From Streptomyces seoulensis (GTDB taxonomy: Bacteria > Actinomycetota > Actinomycetes > Streptomycetales > Streptomycetaceae): a DNA stretch of 64,000 bases. Below are positions 32,104 through 40,782 of the stretch, one piece after another. The stretch is from assembly GCA_013364255.1 (NCBI GenBank), contig CP054936.1, forward strand, positions 7,396,353 to 7,460,352, read 5' to 3'. Position 1 is the stretch's first letter, and each line of letters begins with the position of its first letter. The position numbers and the translations under genes are program-made. The notes under the pieces are model-generated. The model saw only the letters and a program-made list of their open reading frames with translations. It searched no databases and had not been told where the DNA came from.

Positions 32104-34998
32104 GTGTCGACCGTCGCGCCCGATCCGGACGTCAGTGTTGTCGTCATCGTCTACAACGACCAAGACAGACTTCCGACGGCCGTAGGTTCCGTCCTTGAGC
32201 AAACTCTGCGCAATGTCGAGGTGATCATCGCCGACGACTGCTCGACGGACGGCTCCCACGAGGTCGCCCAGGCGCTGGCCGCGGCCCACCCCGGCAAGGT
32301 CCGCGCGATCCGGCTGCCGGAGAACAGCGGCGGCTGCGGAGAACCCCGCAACCAGGGCGTCAAGGCCGCCCGCGGCCGGTACGTGATGTTCCTGGACAGC
32401 GACGACACCCTCGAGAAGAACGCGTGCCGCAACATGGTCGACGCCGCCGACCGCACCGGCGCCGACCTCGTCTCCGGTCTGTGCGTCCGGGTCCACACCG
32501 ACAACCGGCACGGCAAGCGGACCCTCTGGTACCCGTGGCTGTACCGCACCACCCGCACCCTGGACTCCGTCGCCGAGCTGCCGGACCTGTTCGTCTTCGA
32601 CACCCTGTCCACGAACAAGTGCTACCGGCGCGGCTTCCTCCTCGACAACGACCTCGCCTTCCCGCGCGGCATCCACTACGAGGACCTGCTCTTCTCCGCC
32701 CAGGCCTATCTGGCCGCCGAGCGGATCACCCTCATCCCCAACACGGTCTACCACTGGAACGTCGTCCAGAAGACCGCCGTCAAGTCGATCAGCAACCGGC
32801 GCGGCGAGATCGCCAACTTCGCCCACCGGGTCGAGATCCACCGCCGGATCGACGCCCTCCTGGACCGCCAGGGCCAGGACGAGCTGAAGCTGCGCAAGGA
32901 CATCAAGTTCCTCAAGCACGACCTCGTGCTGTACCTGCGGGAACTGCCCTTCCTCGACGACGACTACCGGCACCGCTTCGCCGAGCTGGCCCGCGGCTAC
33001 CTCCAGGACTTCCCGGAGGCGGCCTACGCCGAGCTCGACAAGATCCACGCCATCTGCGCCCAGCTGCTGCTGCGCGAGGACTGGACCGACCTGATGCCGG
33101 CCATCGACGCGCTGCTCAACCGCGGCAAGGTCGCCACACCCCTGGTCGAGCGCGACGGCCGGGTCTTCTGGACCGACCGCTACCTCGACGACCCCGAGAT
33201 GCGCGCCGTCCTCGACGTCACCCCCCTCGGCTACCACGCCAAGCGGCTGAACCAGATGTTCCTGCGCAACCGGCTCACCGAGTACACCGTCCACGGCGGT
33301 GACGTCACCCTCGCCGGCCGGATCGTCAACCCGCTGCACACCGTGGCCGCGGACGCCGACCTCACCGCCGAGCTGGAGTTCAAGGCCCGCCGTCGCAGCC
33401 TCCAGACCTTCCGCTTCCCGGTGCCCGCCCCGCGCCACGAGGGCGAGGCGATCACCTGGCGCGCCGAGGTCCCGCTGGCCCGGCTGCTCAGGCCGCTCGG
33501 CATCGTCGACGACGTCTGGGACGTACGGCTGCACCTCACCGCCGACGGCAAGCGCACCACCAGCAGGCTCACCGTCGGCGCCGTCGACCTGGAGGACGCC
33601 GAGCCGGTGCCCGTGCGGCCGCGGCTCACCCGGCTCATGGCCGACCGCCTGGAGGCGCAGGTGTCCGCCAAGGGCCACCTCGCCTTCCGGCTCACCCAGC
33701 AGGGCCGGCTCGCCCGCACCGGGCGCGCCGCCGTCGAGCGCAACCTGCACGGCCGCCCCGCCCGCGTCGCCAAGAGCGCCTACCGCAAGGCGCGCGCCGT
33801 GCGCCGGGAGCTGAACTCCGGCACCCGCAAGCTCCAGGTCTACGAGCGCATGCTGACCAAGCTGCCCGTCCGCAAGGGCACGGTCGTCTTCGAGAGCCAC
33901 CTCGGCAAGCAGTACAGCGACAGCCCCCGCGCCGTCTACGAGGAGCTGCGCCGCCGCGGCACACCCGTCACCCCGATCTGGTCCTACGCCGGCGAACGCC
34001 CCCGGGACTTCCCCGAGGACGCGGAACTGGTGCGCCGCTGGTCCTGGCGCTACCTCAGGGCGCTCGCCCAGGCCGAGTACTGGATCGACAACCAGGGCTA
34101 CCCGCTGCGCCTGACCAAGCGCCCGGAGACCACGTACATCCAGACCTGGCACGGCTCCGCGCTCAAGCGGATGGGCTTCGACGAGCCCGGCCTCAGGATG
34201 CTGTCCGAGGTCGAGCAGCTCGCCTACCAGCAGGCCCTGGACCGCTTCGACCACTTCGTGGTCCGCGGCGAGCACGACGTCCGCACCCTCGCCCGCGCCT
34301 ACCGCATCCCCGAGCACAAGCTGCTGCGCACCGGCTACCCGCGCAACGACGCGCTGGTGCGGGCCCGGGAGAACCAGGAGAACCCGGAGAAGGGGACGCA
34401 GCACCCCGAGGCGCTGCGGCTCGCCGAACGCCTGGGCATCGAGCCGGGCCGCCGGGTGCTGCTGTACGCGCCCACGTTCCGCGCCCAGGCGGGCGGCAAG
34501 GTGCGCGACTTCGCCTTCCCCTTCGACGTCGAGGACTTCGCCGCCCGGTTCGGCGACGACTGCGTGCTGCTGGTCCGCGCGCACTACCTGAACCGGCTCA
34601 CCCTGCCCCCGTCGGTGGCCGGGCGGGTGATCGACGTCAGCGCCGAGCCGGACATCACCCCGCTGATGCTGCTCGCCGACGCCCTGATCACCGACTACTC
34701 CTCGGTGATGTTCGACTACGCGCTCCTGCAACGGCCCATCGTCTTCTACGCCTACGACTGGGAGGAGTACGCCGAGGACATCCGCGGCACCTACTTCGAC
34801 CTGCTCGCCGAGGCGCCGGGCCCCGTCCCGCGCACTCCGGACGAACTCTTCGCCGCACTCGGCGACCTGAAGAATCTGCGCACCACCTACGAGGCGCGGC
34901 TGAAGGAGTTCGTGGACAAGTACGGTGAGTACGACCGCGGGGACGCCGCGGCGCAGATCGTGGACCGCTTCTTCGGTCCCGCGGGAGAGACCCGATGA
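32104..34998 (+). CDS. GT2 glycosyltransferase - CDP-glycerol glycerophosphotransferase fusion
   Basis: A 964-residue cell-wall polymer enzyme. Residues 8-230 are a GT-A glycosyltransferase (VSVVVIVYNDQDRLPTAVGS; DDCSTDGS; the metal site FLDSDD). A middle region of about 300 residues contains beta-rich sequence. Residues about 590-960 are a TagB/TagF-type CDP-glycerol phosphotransferase (IQTWHGSALKRMGFD; LLYAPTFR; LITDYSSVMFDYA). It would build or extend a poly(glycerol-phosphate) or teichoic-type polymer. GTG 32104 is chosen for GAGAGG 5 nt upstream; TAGGGT at 32049-32054 is a possible -10 box. Its stop overlaps the next glycosyltransferase start by 4 nt. Confidence 0.9.
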   Translation: MSTVAPDPDVSVVVIVYNDQDRLPTAVGSVLEQTLRNVEVIIADDCSTDGSHEVAQALAAAHPGKVRAIRLPENSGGCGEPRNQGVKAARGRYVMFLDSDDTLEKNACRNMVDAADRTGADLVSGLCVRVHTDNRHGKRTLWYPWLYRTTRTLDSVAELPDLFVFDTLSTNKCYRRGFLLDNDLAFPRGIHYEDLLFSAQAYLAAERITLIPNTVYHWNVVQKTAVKSISNRRGEIANFAHRVEIHRRIDALLDRQGQDELKLRKDIKFLKHDLVLYLRELPFLDDDYRHRFAELARGYLQDFPEAAYAELDKIHAICAQLLLREDWTDLMPAIDALLNRGKVATPLVERDGRVFWTDRYLDDPEMRAVLDVTPLGYHAKRLNQMFLRNRLTEYTVHGGDVTLAGRIVNPLHTVAADADLTAELEFKARRRSLQTFRFPVPAPRHEGEAITWRAEVPLARLLRPLGIVDDVWDVRLHLTADGKRTTSRLTVGAVDLEDAEPVPVRPRLTRLMADRLEAQVSAKGHLAFRLTQQGRLARTGRAAVERNLHGRPARVAKSAYRKARAVRRELNSGTRKLQVYERMLTKLPVRKGTVVFESHLGKQYSDSPRAVYEELRRRGTPVTPIWSYAGERPRDFPEDAELVRRWSWRYLRALAQAEYWIDNQGYPLRLTKRPETTYIQTWHGSALKRMGFDEPGLRMLSEVEQLAYQQALDRFDHFVVRGEHDVRTLARAYRIPEHKLLRTGYPRNDALVRARENQENPEKGTQHPEALRLAERLGIEPGRRVLLYAPTFRAQAGGKVRDFAFPFDVEDFAARFGDDCVLLVRAHYLNRLTLPPSVAGRVIDVSAEPDITPLMLLADALITDYSSVMFDYALLQRPIVFYAYDWEEYAEDIRGTYFDLLAEAPGPVPRTPDELFAALGDLKNLRTTYEARLKEFVDKYGEYDRGDAAAQIVDRFFGPAGETR

Positions 34999-36128
34999 CC
35001 CAGCGCGACATCTTCTTCGTGGCCAACGAGGTCAACGAACTCGGCGGCGTCGGCCGCTGGCAGACCCAGCTCGCCGGCCTGCTGGCCGCCCGCGGCCACC
35101 GGGTCACCGTCGTCGGCATCACCCCGGCCAACCACCCGATGGACCTGGGCGAGACGCCCCCGTTCCGGACGGTCACGCTCTACGCCCGCCGGCCGCCGAG
35201 CCGGCCCCGGGCGCGCCGTCCGCTGGGCTCCCTCGACCCGGCCGTGCGCCGTCACGAGGCGCACATGCGGGCCGCCGCCTCCCGGCTCACCGGGCTGTTC
35301 CGGGCCGCGGCGCCGGGCGCGATGATCGTCGTGCCGCAGGTGTGGGCGATGGAGTGGGTGGCGCTCGCGGACACCGCCGGACACCACGTCGTCGGCATGA
35401 CCCACGAGTCCTTCGACACCTCCCGCAAGACCTCCCGCTTCGCCCGCGTGAAGCGGTACTTCGCGGACGTCGACCGGCTGCTCGCCCTCACCCAGGAGGA
35501 CGCCGACCGCTGGGTGGGCGAGGGCCTGAACAACATGGGCTTCATGCCCAACCCGCTGCCCATCGCGCCCGGCGAGCCCTCGCCGCGCACCGCCAAGGTG
35601 GTGGCGAGCGTCGGCCGGCTCTCCCACGAGAAGGGCGTCGACCTGCTGCTCGACGCCTGGGCCCAGGCCGTGGCCAAGCAGCCCGGCTGGACCCTGCGGA
35701 TCTACGGCAAGGGCGAGGCCGAGGACGCACTGCGGCGGCAGTGCGCGGAGTTGGGCCTGGAGGACTCGGTGGACTTCGCCGGGCAGAGCGACGACGTGCC
35801 CGGGGCGCTGCGCGCCTCCTCCGTCTTCGTCCAGTCCTCCCGCGGCGAGGGCTTCCCGCTGGTGCTGCTGGAGGCGATGGCCACCGGAGTGCCGTGCGTG
35901 GCCTTCGACTGCGCGCCGGGAGTGCGCGAGATCGTCTCCCACGAGGCGGACGGACTGCTCGCGCGCCCCGGCAACACCACCGAACTCGCCCGCCATCTCG
36001 TACGGTTGATGTCCGACGAGCGGCTGCGCGACGAGCTGGGCGAGCAGGCCCTGCGCAGCGTGCGCCGCTTCGACCCGGACACCATCACCCGCCGCTGGGA
36101 AGAGCTGTTCGACTTCCTGGAGCGCTGA
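34995..36128 (+). CDS. GT4 family glycosyltransferase
   Basis: A 377-residue GT-B glycosyltransferase. The N-domain begins FVANEVNELGGVGRWQTQLA, the glycine-rich acceptor loop. The C-domain has VASVGRLSHEKGVDLLLDAW and the donor-binding E-x7-E motif in SRGEGFPLVLLEAMATGVP. It is translationally coupled (ATGA) to the GT2/CDP-glycerol fusion, so it probably glycosylates the same wall polymer or its linkage unit. The donor sugar cannot be told. Confidence 0.92.
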   Translation: MTQRDIFFVANEVNELGGVGRWQTQLAGLLAARGHRVTVVGITPANHPMDLGETPPFRTVTLYARRPPSRPRARRPLGSLDPAVRRHEAHMRAAASRLTGLFRAAAPGAMIVVPQVWAMEWVALADTAGHHVVGMTHESFDTSRKTSRFARVKRYFADVDRLLALTQEDADRWVGEGLNNMGFMPNPLPIAPGEPSPRTAKVVASVGRLSHEKGVDLLLDAWAQAVAKQPGWTLRIYGKGEAEDALRRQCAELGLEDSVDFAGQSDDVPGALRASSVFVQSSRGEGFPLVLLEAMATGVPCVAFDCAPGVREIVSHEADGLLARPGNTTELARHLVRLMSDERLRDELGEQALRSVRRFDPDTITRRWEELFDFLER

Positions 36129-36244
36129 CCGGGCGCGCCGCCGGCCGCGGGGGCCACGGCCCGGCGGCCGGCGGCGCGCCCGCGGCGGTGCTCCATCCCC
36201 ACCAGGCCCGCCGGCGAGGCCGGCGACGTACTTCAGGAGCGCGC

Positions 36245-37675
36245 ATGACGGTGCGGCACCCCCGCGGCGGCCACGGCGAGAGCCGTGACCTGGCGGTCAA
36301 CCCCGTCTTCAGCCGGGAGCCCCTGCGGGTGCCCCGGTACGCGATGCCGGACGGCGAGATGGAGCCGGCCACCGCCTACCAGGTGGTGCACGACGAGCTG
36401 ATGCTCGACGGCAACGCCCGGCAGAACCTGGCGACGTTCGTCTCCACCTGGGCCGAGCCCGAGGCGCTGCGGCTGATGGACGAGTGCGCCGAGAAGAACA
36501 TGATCGACAAGGACGAGTACCCGCAGACCGCGGAACTCGAGACCCGGTGCGTGCACATGCTCGCCCGGCTGTGGCACGCCCCCGACCCGCGCGACGCCGT
36601 CGGCTGCTCCACGACCGGCTCCAGCGAGGCGGCGATGCTCGGCGGCCTCGCCCTCAAACGCCGCTGGCAGCACCGGCGGCGCGCCGAGGGCAAGCCCACC
36701 GACCGGCCCAACCTGGTCATGGGCGTCAACGTGCAGATCTGCTGGGAGAAGTTCGCCGACTACTTCGAGGTCGAGCCGCGCTACGTGCCGATGGAGGGGG
36801 ACCGCTACCACCTCACCCCCGAGACCGCCGTCGAGCTGTGCGACGAGAACACCATCGGCGTCGTCGCCGTCCTCGGCTCCACCTTCGACGGCAGCTACGA
36901 GCCGGTCGCCGGCATCGCCGCCGCCCTGGACGACCTGCACCGGCGCACCGGCCTGGACATCCCGATCCACGTGGACGCGGCGTCCGGCGGGATGATCGCG
37001 CCGTTCCTCGACCCGGACCTCAAGTGGGACTTCCGGCTGCCGCGGGTCGCGTCCGTCAACACCTCCGGCCACAAGTACGGCCTGGTCATGCCCGGCGTGG
37101 GCTGGGCGCTGTGGCGCGACCGGGACGCCCTCCCGGACAGCCTGGTCTTCCACGTCAACTACCTCGGCGGCGACATGCCGACCTTCGCCCTGAACTTCTC
37201 CCGGCCGGGCGCCCAGGTCGTCGCCCAGTACTACAACTTCCTGCGGCTCGGCTTCGACGGCTACCGGCGCGTGCAGCGCACCTGCCGGGACGTGGCCACC
37301 CGGCTGGCCGCCGAGATCGCCCGGCTCGGACCGTTCGAGCTGCTCACCGACGGCGGTGACATCCCGGTCTTCGCGTTCCGGGTGCGCGAGGACATCGACC
37401 GCTTCAGCGTCTTCGACGTCTCCGCCGCGCTGCGCGAACGCGGCTGGCTGGTGCCCGCGTACACCTTCCCGAAGAACCGCACCGATCTGGCCGTGCTGCG
37501 CATCGTGGTGCGCAACGGGTTCAGCCACGACCTGGCCGACCTGCTGCTGGACGACCTGCGCCGGGTGCTGCCCCGGCTGGACAAGCAGCACGAGCCGCAC
37601 CGCGACGCCGACGACGCCGGCGGGTTCGCGCACGGCGCGGAGACTAAGAACCCGCTCCGCCCGGGCCGCGACTGA
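36245..37675 (+). CDS. gad: glutamate decarboxylase
   Basis: A 476-residue PLP enzyme of the GadB type, converting glutamate to 4-aminobutyrate and consuming a proton. The PLP lysine is K277 in SGHKYGLVMPG, and HVDAASGG holds the Asp that contacts the cofactor. VGCSTTGSSEAAML is the phosphate-binding segment. The length and the N-terminal NPVFSREPLRVPRY segment match bacterial glutamate decarboxylases. There is no GABA antiporter gene beside it. CAGGAG precedes the ATG by 5 nt. About 75 bp separate it from the amidotransferase downstream on the same strand. Confidence 0.94.
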   Translation: MTVRHPRGGHGESRDLAVNPVFSREPLRVPRYAMPDGEMEPATAYQVVHDELMLDGNARQNLATFVSTWAEPEALRLMDECAEKNMIDKDEYPQTAELETRCVHMLARLWHAPDPRDAVGCSTTGSSEAAMLGGLALKRRWQHRRRAEGKPTDRPNLVMGVNVQICWEKFADYFEVEPRYVPMEGDRYHLTPETAVELCDENTIGVVAVLGSTFDGSYEPVAGIAAALDDLHRRTGLDIPIHVDAASGGMIAPFLDPDLKWDFRLPRVASVNTSGHKYGLVMPGVGWALWRDRDALPDSLVFHVNYLGGDMPTFALNFSRPGAQVVAQYYNFLRLGFDGYRRVQRTCRDVATRLAAEIARLGPFELLTDGGDIPVFAFRVREDIDRFSVFDVSAALRERGWLVPAYTFPKNRTDLAVLRIVVRNGFSHDLADLLLDDLRRVLPRLDKQHEPHRDADDAGGFAHGAETKNPLRPGRD

Positions 37676-37751
37676 CCGGCCGGACCCGCCCCGGCCGCGT
37701 CCGGCCGGGGCCCGATCCGGCGCCTGCCGGAACCGACCACCGGAGGACGCC

Positions 37752-38621
37752 ATGTGCCGCCTGTTCGGCCTCAGCAGTGCCCCGCGGCGCACCCGCGCCA
37801 CCTTCTGGCTGCTGGACGCCCCCGACAGCCTCAGCCGCCAGAGCCACCGGGAACCGGACGGCACCGGTCTGGGCCGGTTCACCGCGGACGGCGTGCCACG
37901 CGTCGACAAGGCGCCGATCGCGGCGTACGAGGACCGCGCCTTCGCCCAGGAGGCCCGGCAGGTGGAGTCGGCGACCTTCGTGGCCCACGTGCGCTACGCC
38001 TCCACCGGCGGTCTCGACCCGCGCAACACCCACCCCTTCGAACAGGACGGGCGGCTGTTCGCGCACAACGGGGTCGTCGAGGGCCTGGACCGGCTCGACG
38101 ACCACCTCGGCGCGGACCGCTCCCTGGTGCGCGGCGACACCGACTCCGAGCGCTTCTTCGCCCTGATCACCCGGGAGACCCGCGAGCGCGGCGGCGACGT
38201 CGGCGCCGGGATCGAGGCCGCCGCCGGCTGGATCGCCGCGAACCTGCCCGTCTACGCCCTCAACCTCGTCCTCGTCACCCCGGACGACCTGTGGGCGCTG
38301 CGCTACCCCGACACCCACGAGCTGTACGTCCTGGACCGCCGGGCGGGCGGTCTGCACGGCGACCGGCACCTGGACCACAGCGGCCGCCACGGCCGGATGC
38401 GCGTCCACTCCGAGAGCCTGGCCGGACAGCCCGCCGTCGTCGTCGCCAGCGAACGCATGGACGACAACCCGATGTGGCGGCTGCTGGAAGCGGGCGAACT
38501 CCTGCACGTCGCCCCGGGCCCCGCGGCCACCGGGCGGGTCGTGCTGCCCGACCCGCCCGCACACCGGCTCACCCTGGACGACCTGCGCCCCGACGCGGCC
38601 GCCTCCCAGCGGCCCTCCTAG
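37752..38621 (+). CDS. class II glutamine amidotransferase
   Basis: A 289-residue Ntn-type glutaminase domain. Cys2 (MCRLFGLSS) becomes the N-terminal nucleophile after Met removal; VRYASTGGLDPRNTHPF and LFAHNGVV form the active site. It resembles the stand-alone EgtC/YafJ group, but no ergothioneine genes are adjacent, so the amide donor reaction is unspecified. GGAGG lies 5 nt before the ATG. The stop codon overlaps the stop of the convergent NlpC/P60 gene in the sequence CTAG, leaving no room for a terminator between them. Confidence 0.88.
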   Translation: MCRLFGLSSAPRRTRATFWLLDAPDSLSRQSHREPDGTGLGRFTADGVPRVDKAPIAAYEDRAFAQEARQVESATFVAHVRYASTGGLDPRNTHPFEQDGRLFAHNGVVEGLDRLDDHLGADRSLVRGDTDSERFFALITRETRERGGDVGAGIEAAAGWIAANLPVYALNLVLVTPDDLWALRYPDTHELYVLDRRAGGLHGDRHLDHSGRHGRMRVHSESLAGQPAVVVASERMDDNPMWRLLEAGELLHVAPGPAATGRVVLPDPPAHRLTLDDLRPDAAASQRPS

Positions 38622-39718
38622 ACGCGGACGCCGAACATGAACGGGCCGCCGATGGTGCTCATCGACTCGTAGCGGACGACCGTGCCGCTGCGCGGGGCGT
38701 GCAGCACCTGGCCGTTGCCCGCGTAGAGGCCGACGTGGTGGATGTCGTTGAAGAAGAAGACGAGGTCGCCGACCTGGAGCTGGCTCTGCGAGTAGATCCG
38801 GGTGCCGATGTTGGCCTGCGCCTCGGAGGTGCGCGGTATCGACACGTCGGCCTGCGCGTACGCCCAGGAGGTCAGGCCCGAGCAGTCGAATGTGGACGGG
38901 CCGGCGTGGGACCACTGGTACGGGCTGCCCAGCTTGCTCTGGGCGGCGGCGAAGGCGGCGCCGGCCCGGCCGCTGCCGGTGACCGGGGTGTGGCCGCTCT
39001 CACCGGTGTCGCCGGCACTTCCGGTGCCGCCGGTGCCACCGGTGCCGCCGTTCATCCCGGGGCGCTCGGTGCCGCGGGTGGCGCGGGTGCCGTCGGCGGC
39101 GGCGAGGGCCGCCTTCTCCTGCGCGGTGAGGGAGTTGAGCAGCTTCTGCGCCGCGGCGAGCTTGCCCTGCACCGCCTGCTTCTGGCTGCCCAGTTCGGTG
39201 CGGGTGGCGGAGAGGTCCTTGAGCTTGGCGGTGGCCTCGGCCCGCTGCTGGGCGAGTTCGCGCTGCTTGTCCTGGATCTGCCGCAGCGCGTCGGCCTGCT
39301 GGCCGCTGACCCGGTCGAGGGCGGTCGCCCGGTCAAGGTAGTCGTCCGGGTCGGCGGAGAGGAAGAGCTGGAGCGAGGGGTCGATGCCGCCGGTGCGGTA
39401 CTGGCCGGCCGCCATCGAACCCAGGCCGTCGCGCAGCTTGTTGACGTCCTGCTGGCCGCGGGCGACGTTGTCCTGGATGGTGGAGATCTCCTTCTGGAGC
39501 TTCTCCTGCTTCTCCTTGGCGCCGTTGTACTTCTCGGTGGCCTGCTCCGCCTGCTCGTAGAGCTTGTCGACCTTGGACTTGACCTCGTCCTTGCTCGGCT
39601 TCGCGCTCGGCGCCGCGTTGGCCGCCTGCGCGCTGATCGCGACGGCTGCCGCCGCTGTCGCGGTGAGCACGGTCACCCGTGCGCGGCTGGGCTGTCTGGG
39701 TCGACGGTGGGACGCCAC
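38618..39718 (-). CDS. secreted NlpC/P60 peptidoglycan endopeptidase (RipA-like)
   Basis: A 366-residue exported wall hydrolase. A signal peptide (ARVTVLTATAAAAVAISAQA) is followed by a long coiled coil (residues about 45-210, rich in Lys/Gln/Glu), a Gly/Thr-rich hinge (GGTGGTGGTG) and an NlpC/P60 domain at about 250-366. The catalytic Cys is in STFDCSGLTSW and the His in DIHHVGLYAG. It should cut between D-iGlu and mDAP in stem peptides during growth or division. GTG 39718 has AAGGAG 9 nt upstream; an in-frame GTG at 39748 is the alternative. A promoter is visible upstream at 39771-39800. Confidence 0.92.
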   Translation of the reverse strand: MASHRRPRQPSRARVTVLTATAAAAVAISAQAANAAPSAKPSKDEVKSKVDKLYEQAEQATEKYNGAKEKQEKLQKEISTIQDNVARGQQDVNKLRDGLGSMAAGQYRTGGIDPSLQLFLSADPDDYLDRATALDRVSGQQADALRQIQDKQRELAQQRAEATAKLKDLSATRTELGSQKQAVQGKLAAAQKLLNSLTAQEKAALAAADGTRATRGTERPGMNGGTGGTGGTGSAGDTGESGHTPVTGSGRAGAAFAAAQSKLGSPYQWSHAGPSTFDCSGLTSWAYAQADVSIPRTSEAQANIGTRIYSQSQLQVGDLVFFFNDIHHVGLYAGNGQVLHAPRSGTVVRYESMSTIGGPFMFGVRV

Positions 39719-39770
39719 GGAAGCGTTCTCCTTCTTCTGGGTGAGCACCCGATCGGAAGTTCGAAGCCAA

Positions 39771-39800
39771 ACCTTAGTGACCTGATCGTGATGAATTCAA
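39771..39800 (-). promoter_or_regulatory. sigma-70-like promoter for the NlpC/P60 gene
   Basis: On the minus strand TTGAAT (39795-39800) and TAAGGT (39771-39776) are separated by 18 bp. This places the transcript start near 39764, about 45 nt before the GTG with the AAGGAG site. Confidence 0.5.
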
Positions 39801-39948
39801 TTCCTCGGAGCACAAAACCCCACCACGCCCTCCATTGCTTGCACGCGACTCACCACGAACGGCACACCGCGCCGGGGCCCGGAGGGCCGTCCGATCTCCT
39901 TCGCCGGCTCATAGGAACTCCCGCGGCCGACGCGTAACGTGAGGCACC

Positions 39949-40782
39949 ATGAAGATCCTCATCAGCGCCGACATGGAAGGCGCGACGGGTGTCACCTGGC
40001 CGGCGGACGTGCTGCCGGGGACGCCGCAGTGGGAGCGCTGCCGTTCGATGTTCACCTCCGACGTCAACGCGGCCGTGCTGGGCTTCTTCGACGGCGGCGC
40101 CGACGAGGTGCTGATCAACGAGGCCCACTGGTCGATGCGCAACCTGCTCCTGGAGCGACTGGACGAGCGGGCCGAGATGCTCACCGGGCGGCACAAGTCG
40201 CTGTCCATGGTGGAGGGCGTGCAGCACGGCGACGTGGACGGCGTCGCCTTCGTCGGCTACCACGCGGGCGCCGGCATGGAGGGCGTCCTCGCGCACACCT
40301 ACCTCGCCAACCAGATCACCGGCGTGTGGCTGAACGACGTACGGGCCAGCGAGGGGCTGCTCAACGCGCACGTGGCCGCCGAGTACGGGGTGCCGGTCGT
40401 CCTCGTCACCGGGGACGACGTGGCCTGCGAGGACGCGCTCGGCTACGCGCCCGAGGCGCTGAAGGTCGCCGTCAAGGACCATGTGTCGCGCTACGCGGCC
40501 GTGTGCCGCACCCCGGCCCGCACCGCCGCCGACATCCGCGCCGCGGCCGGGCGGGCGACCGAGCTGGCGGTGCGTCAGGAACGCTCCGACGCAGGCCCGT
40601 TCACCGTGGCGGTGGAGTTCGACGCCGAGCACCTGGCGATGGCCGCCACCGTCGTCCCCGGCGTGTCCCGCGTCGGGGAGCGCAAGGTGGCCTACACCAG
40701 CGCCACCATGTACGAGGGGATCCGTACCTTCAAGGCGGTCACCACGATCGCCTCGGCCGCCGTGGAGGAACAGTATGGCTGA
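39949..40782 (+). CDS. dppA: M55 family D-aminopeptidase
   Basis: A 277-residue zinc aminopeptidase of the DppA family, which in Bacillus removes D-amino acids from D-Ala peptides. The N-terminal SADMEGATG carries the metal ligands D8 and E10; NEAHWSM and YHAGAGM supply histidines. GAGG precedes the ATG. It overlaps the M20 peptidase start by 8 nt and begins a run of four peptidase genes, pointing to uptake or recycling of wall-derived or D-amino-acid peptides. No transport genes accompany it here. Confidence 0.92.
   Translation: MKILISADMEGATGVTWPADVLPGTPQWERCRSMFTSDVNAAVLGFFDGGADEVLINEAHWSMRNLLLERLDERAEMLTGRHKSLSMVEGVQHGDVDGVAFVGYHAGAGMEGVLAHTYLANQITGVWLNDVRASEGLLNAHVAAEYGVPVVLVTGDDVACEDALGYAPEALKVAVKDHVSRYAAVCRTPARTAADIRAAAGRATELAVRQERSDAGPFTVAVEFDAEHLAMAATVVPGVSRVGERKVAYTSATMYEGIRTFKAVTTIASAAVEEQYG

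Noticed and set aside
39749..39948. Possible ydaO (cyclic-di-AMP) riboswitch before the NlpC/P60 gene
   Set aside because: The leader between the predicted transcript start and the GTG is only about 45 nt, too short for that riboswitch, and its conserved motifs were not seen.
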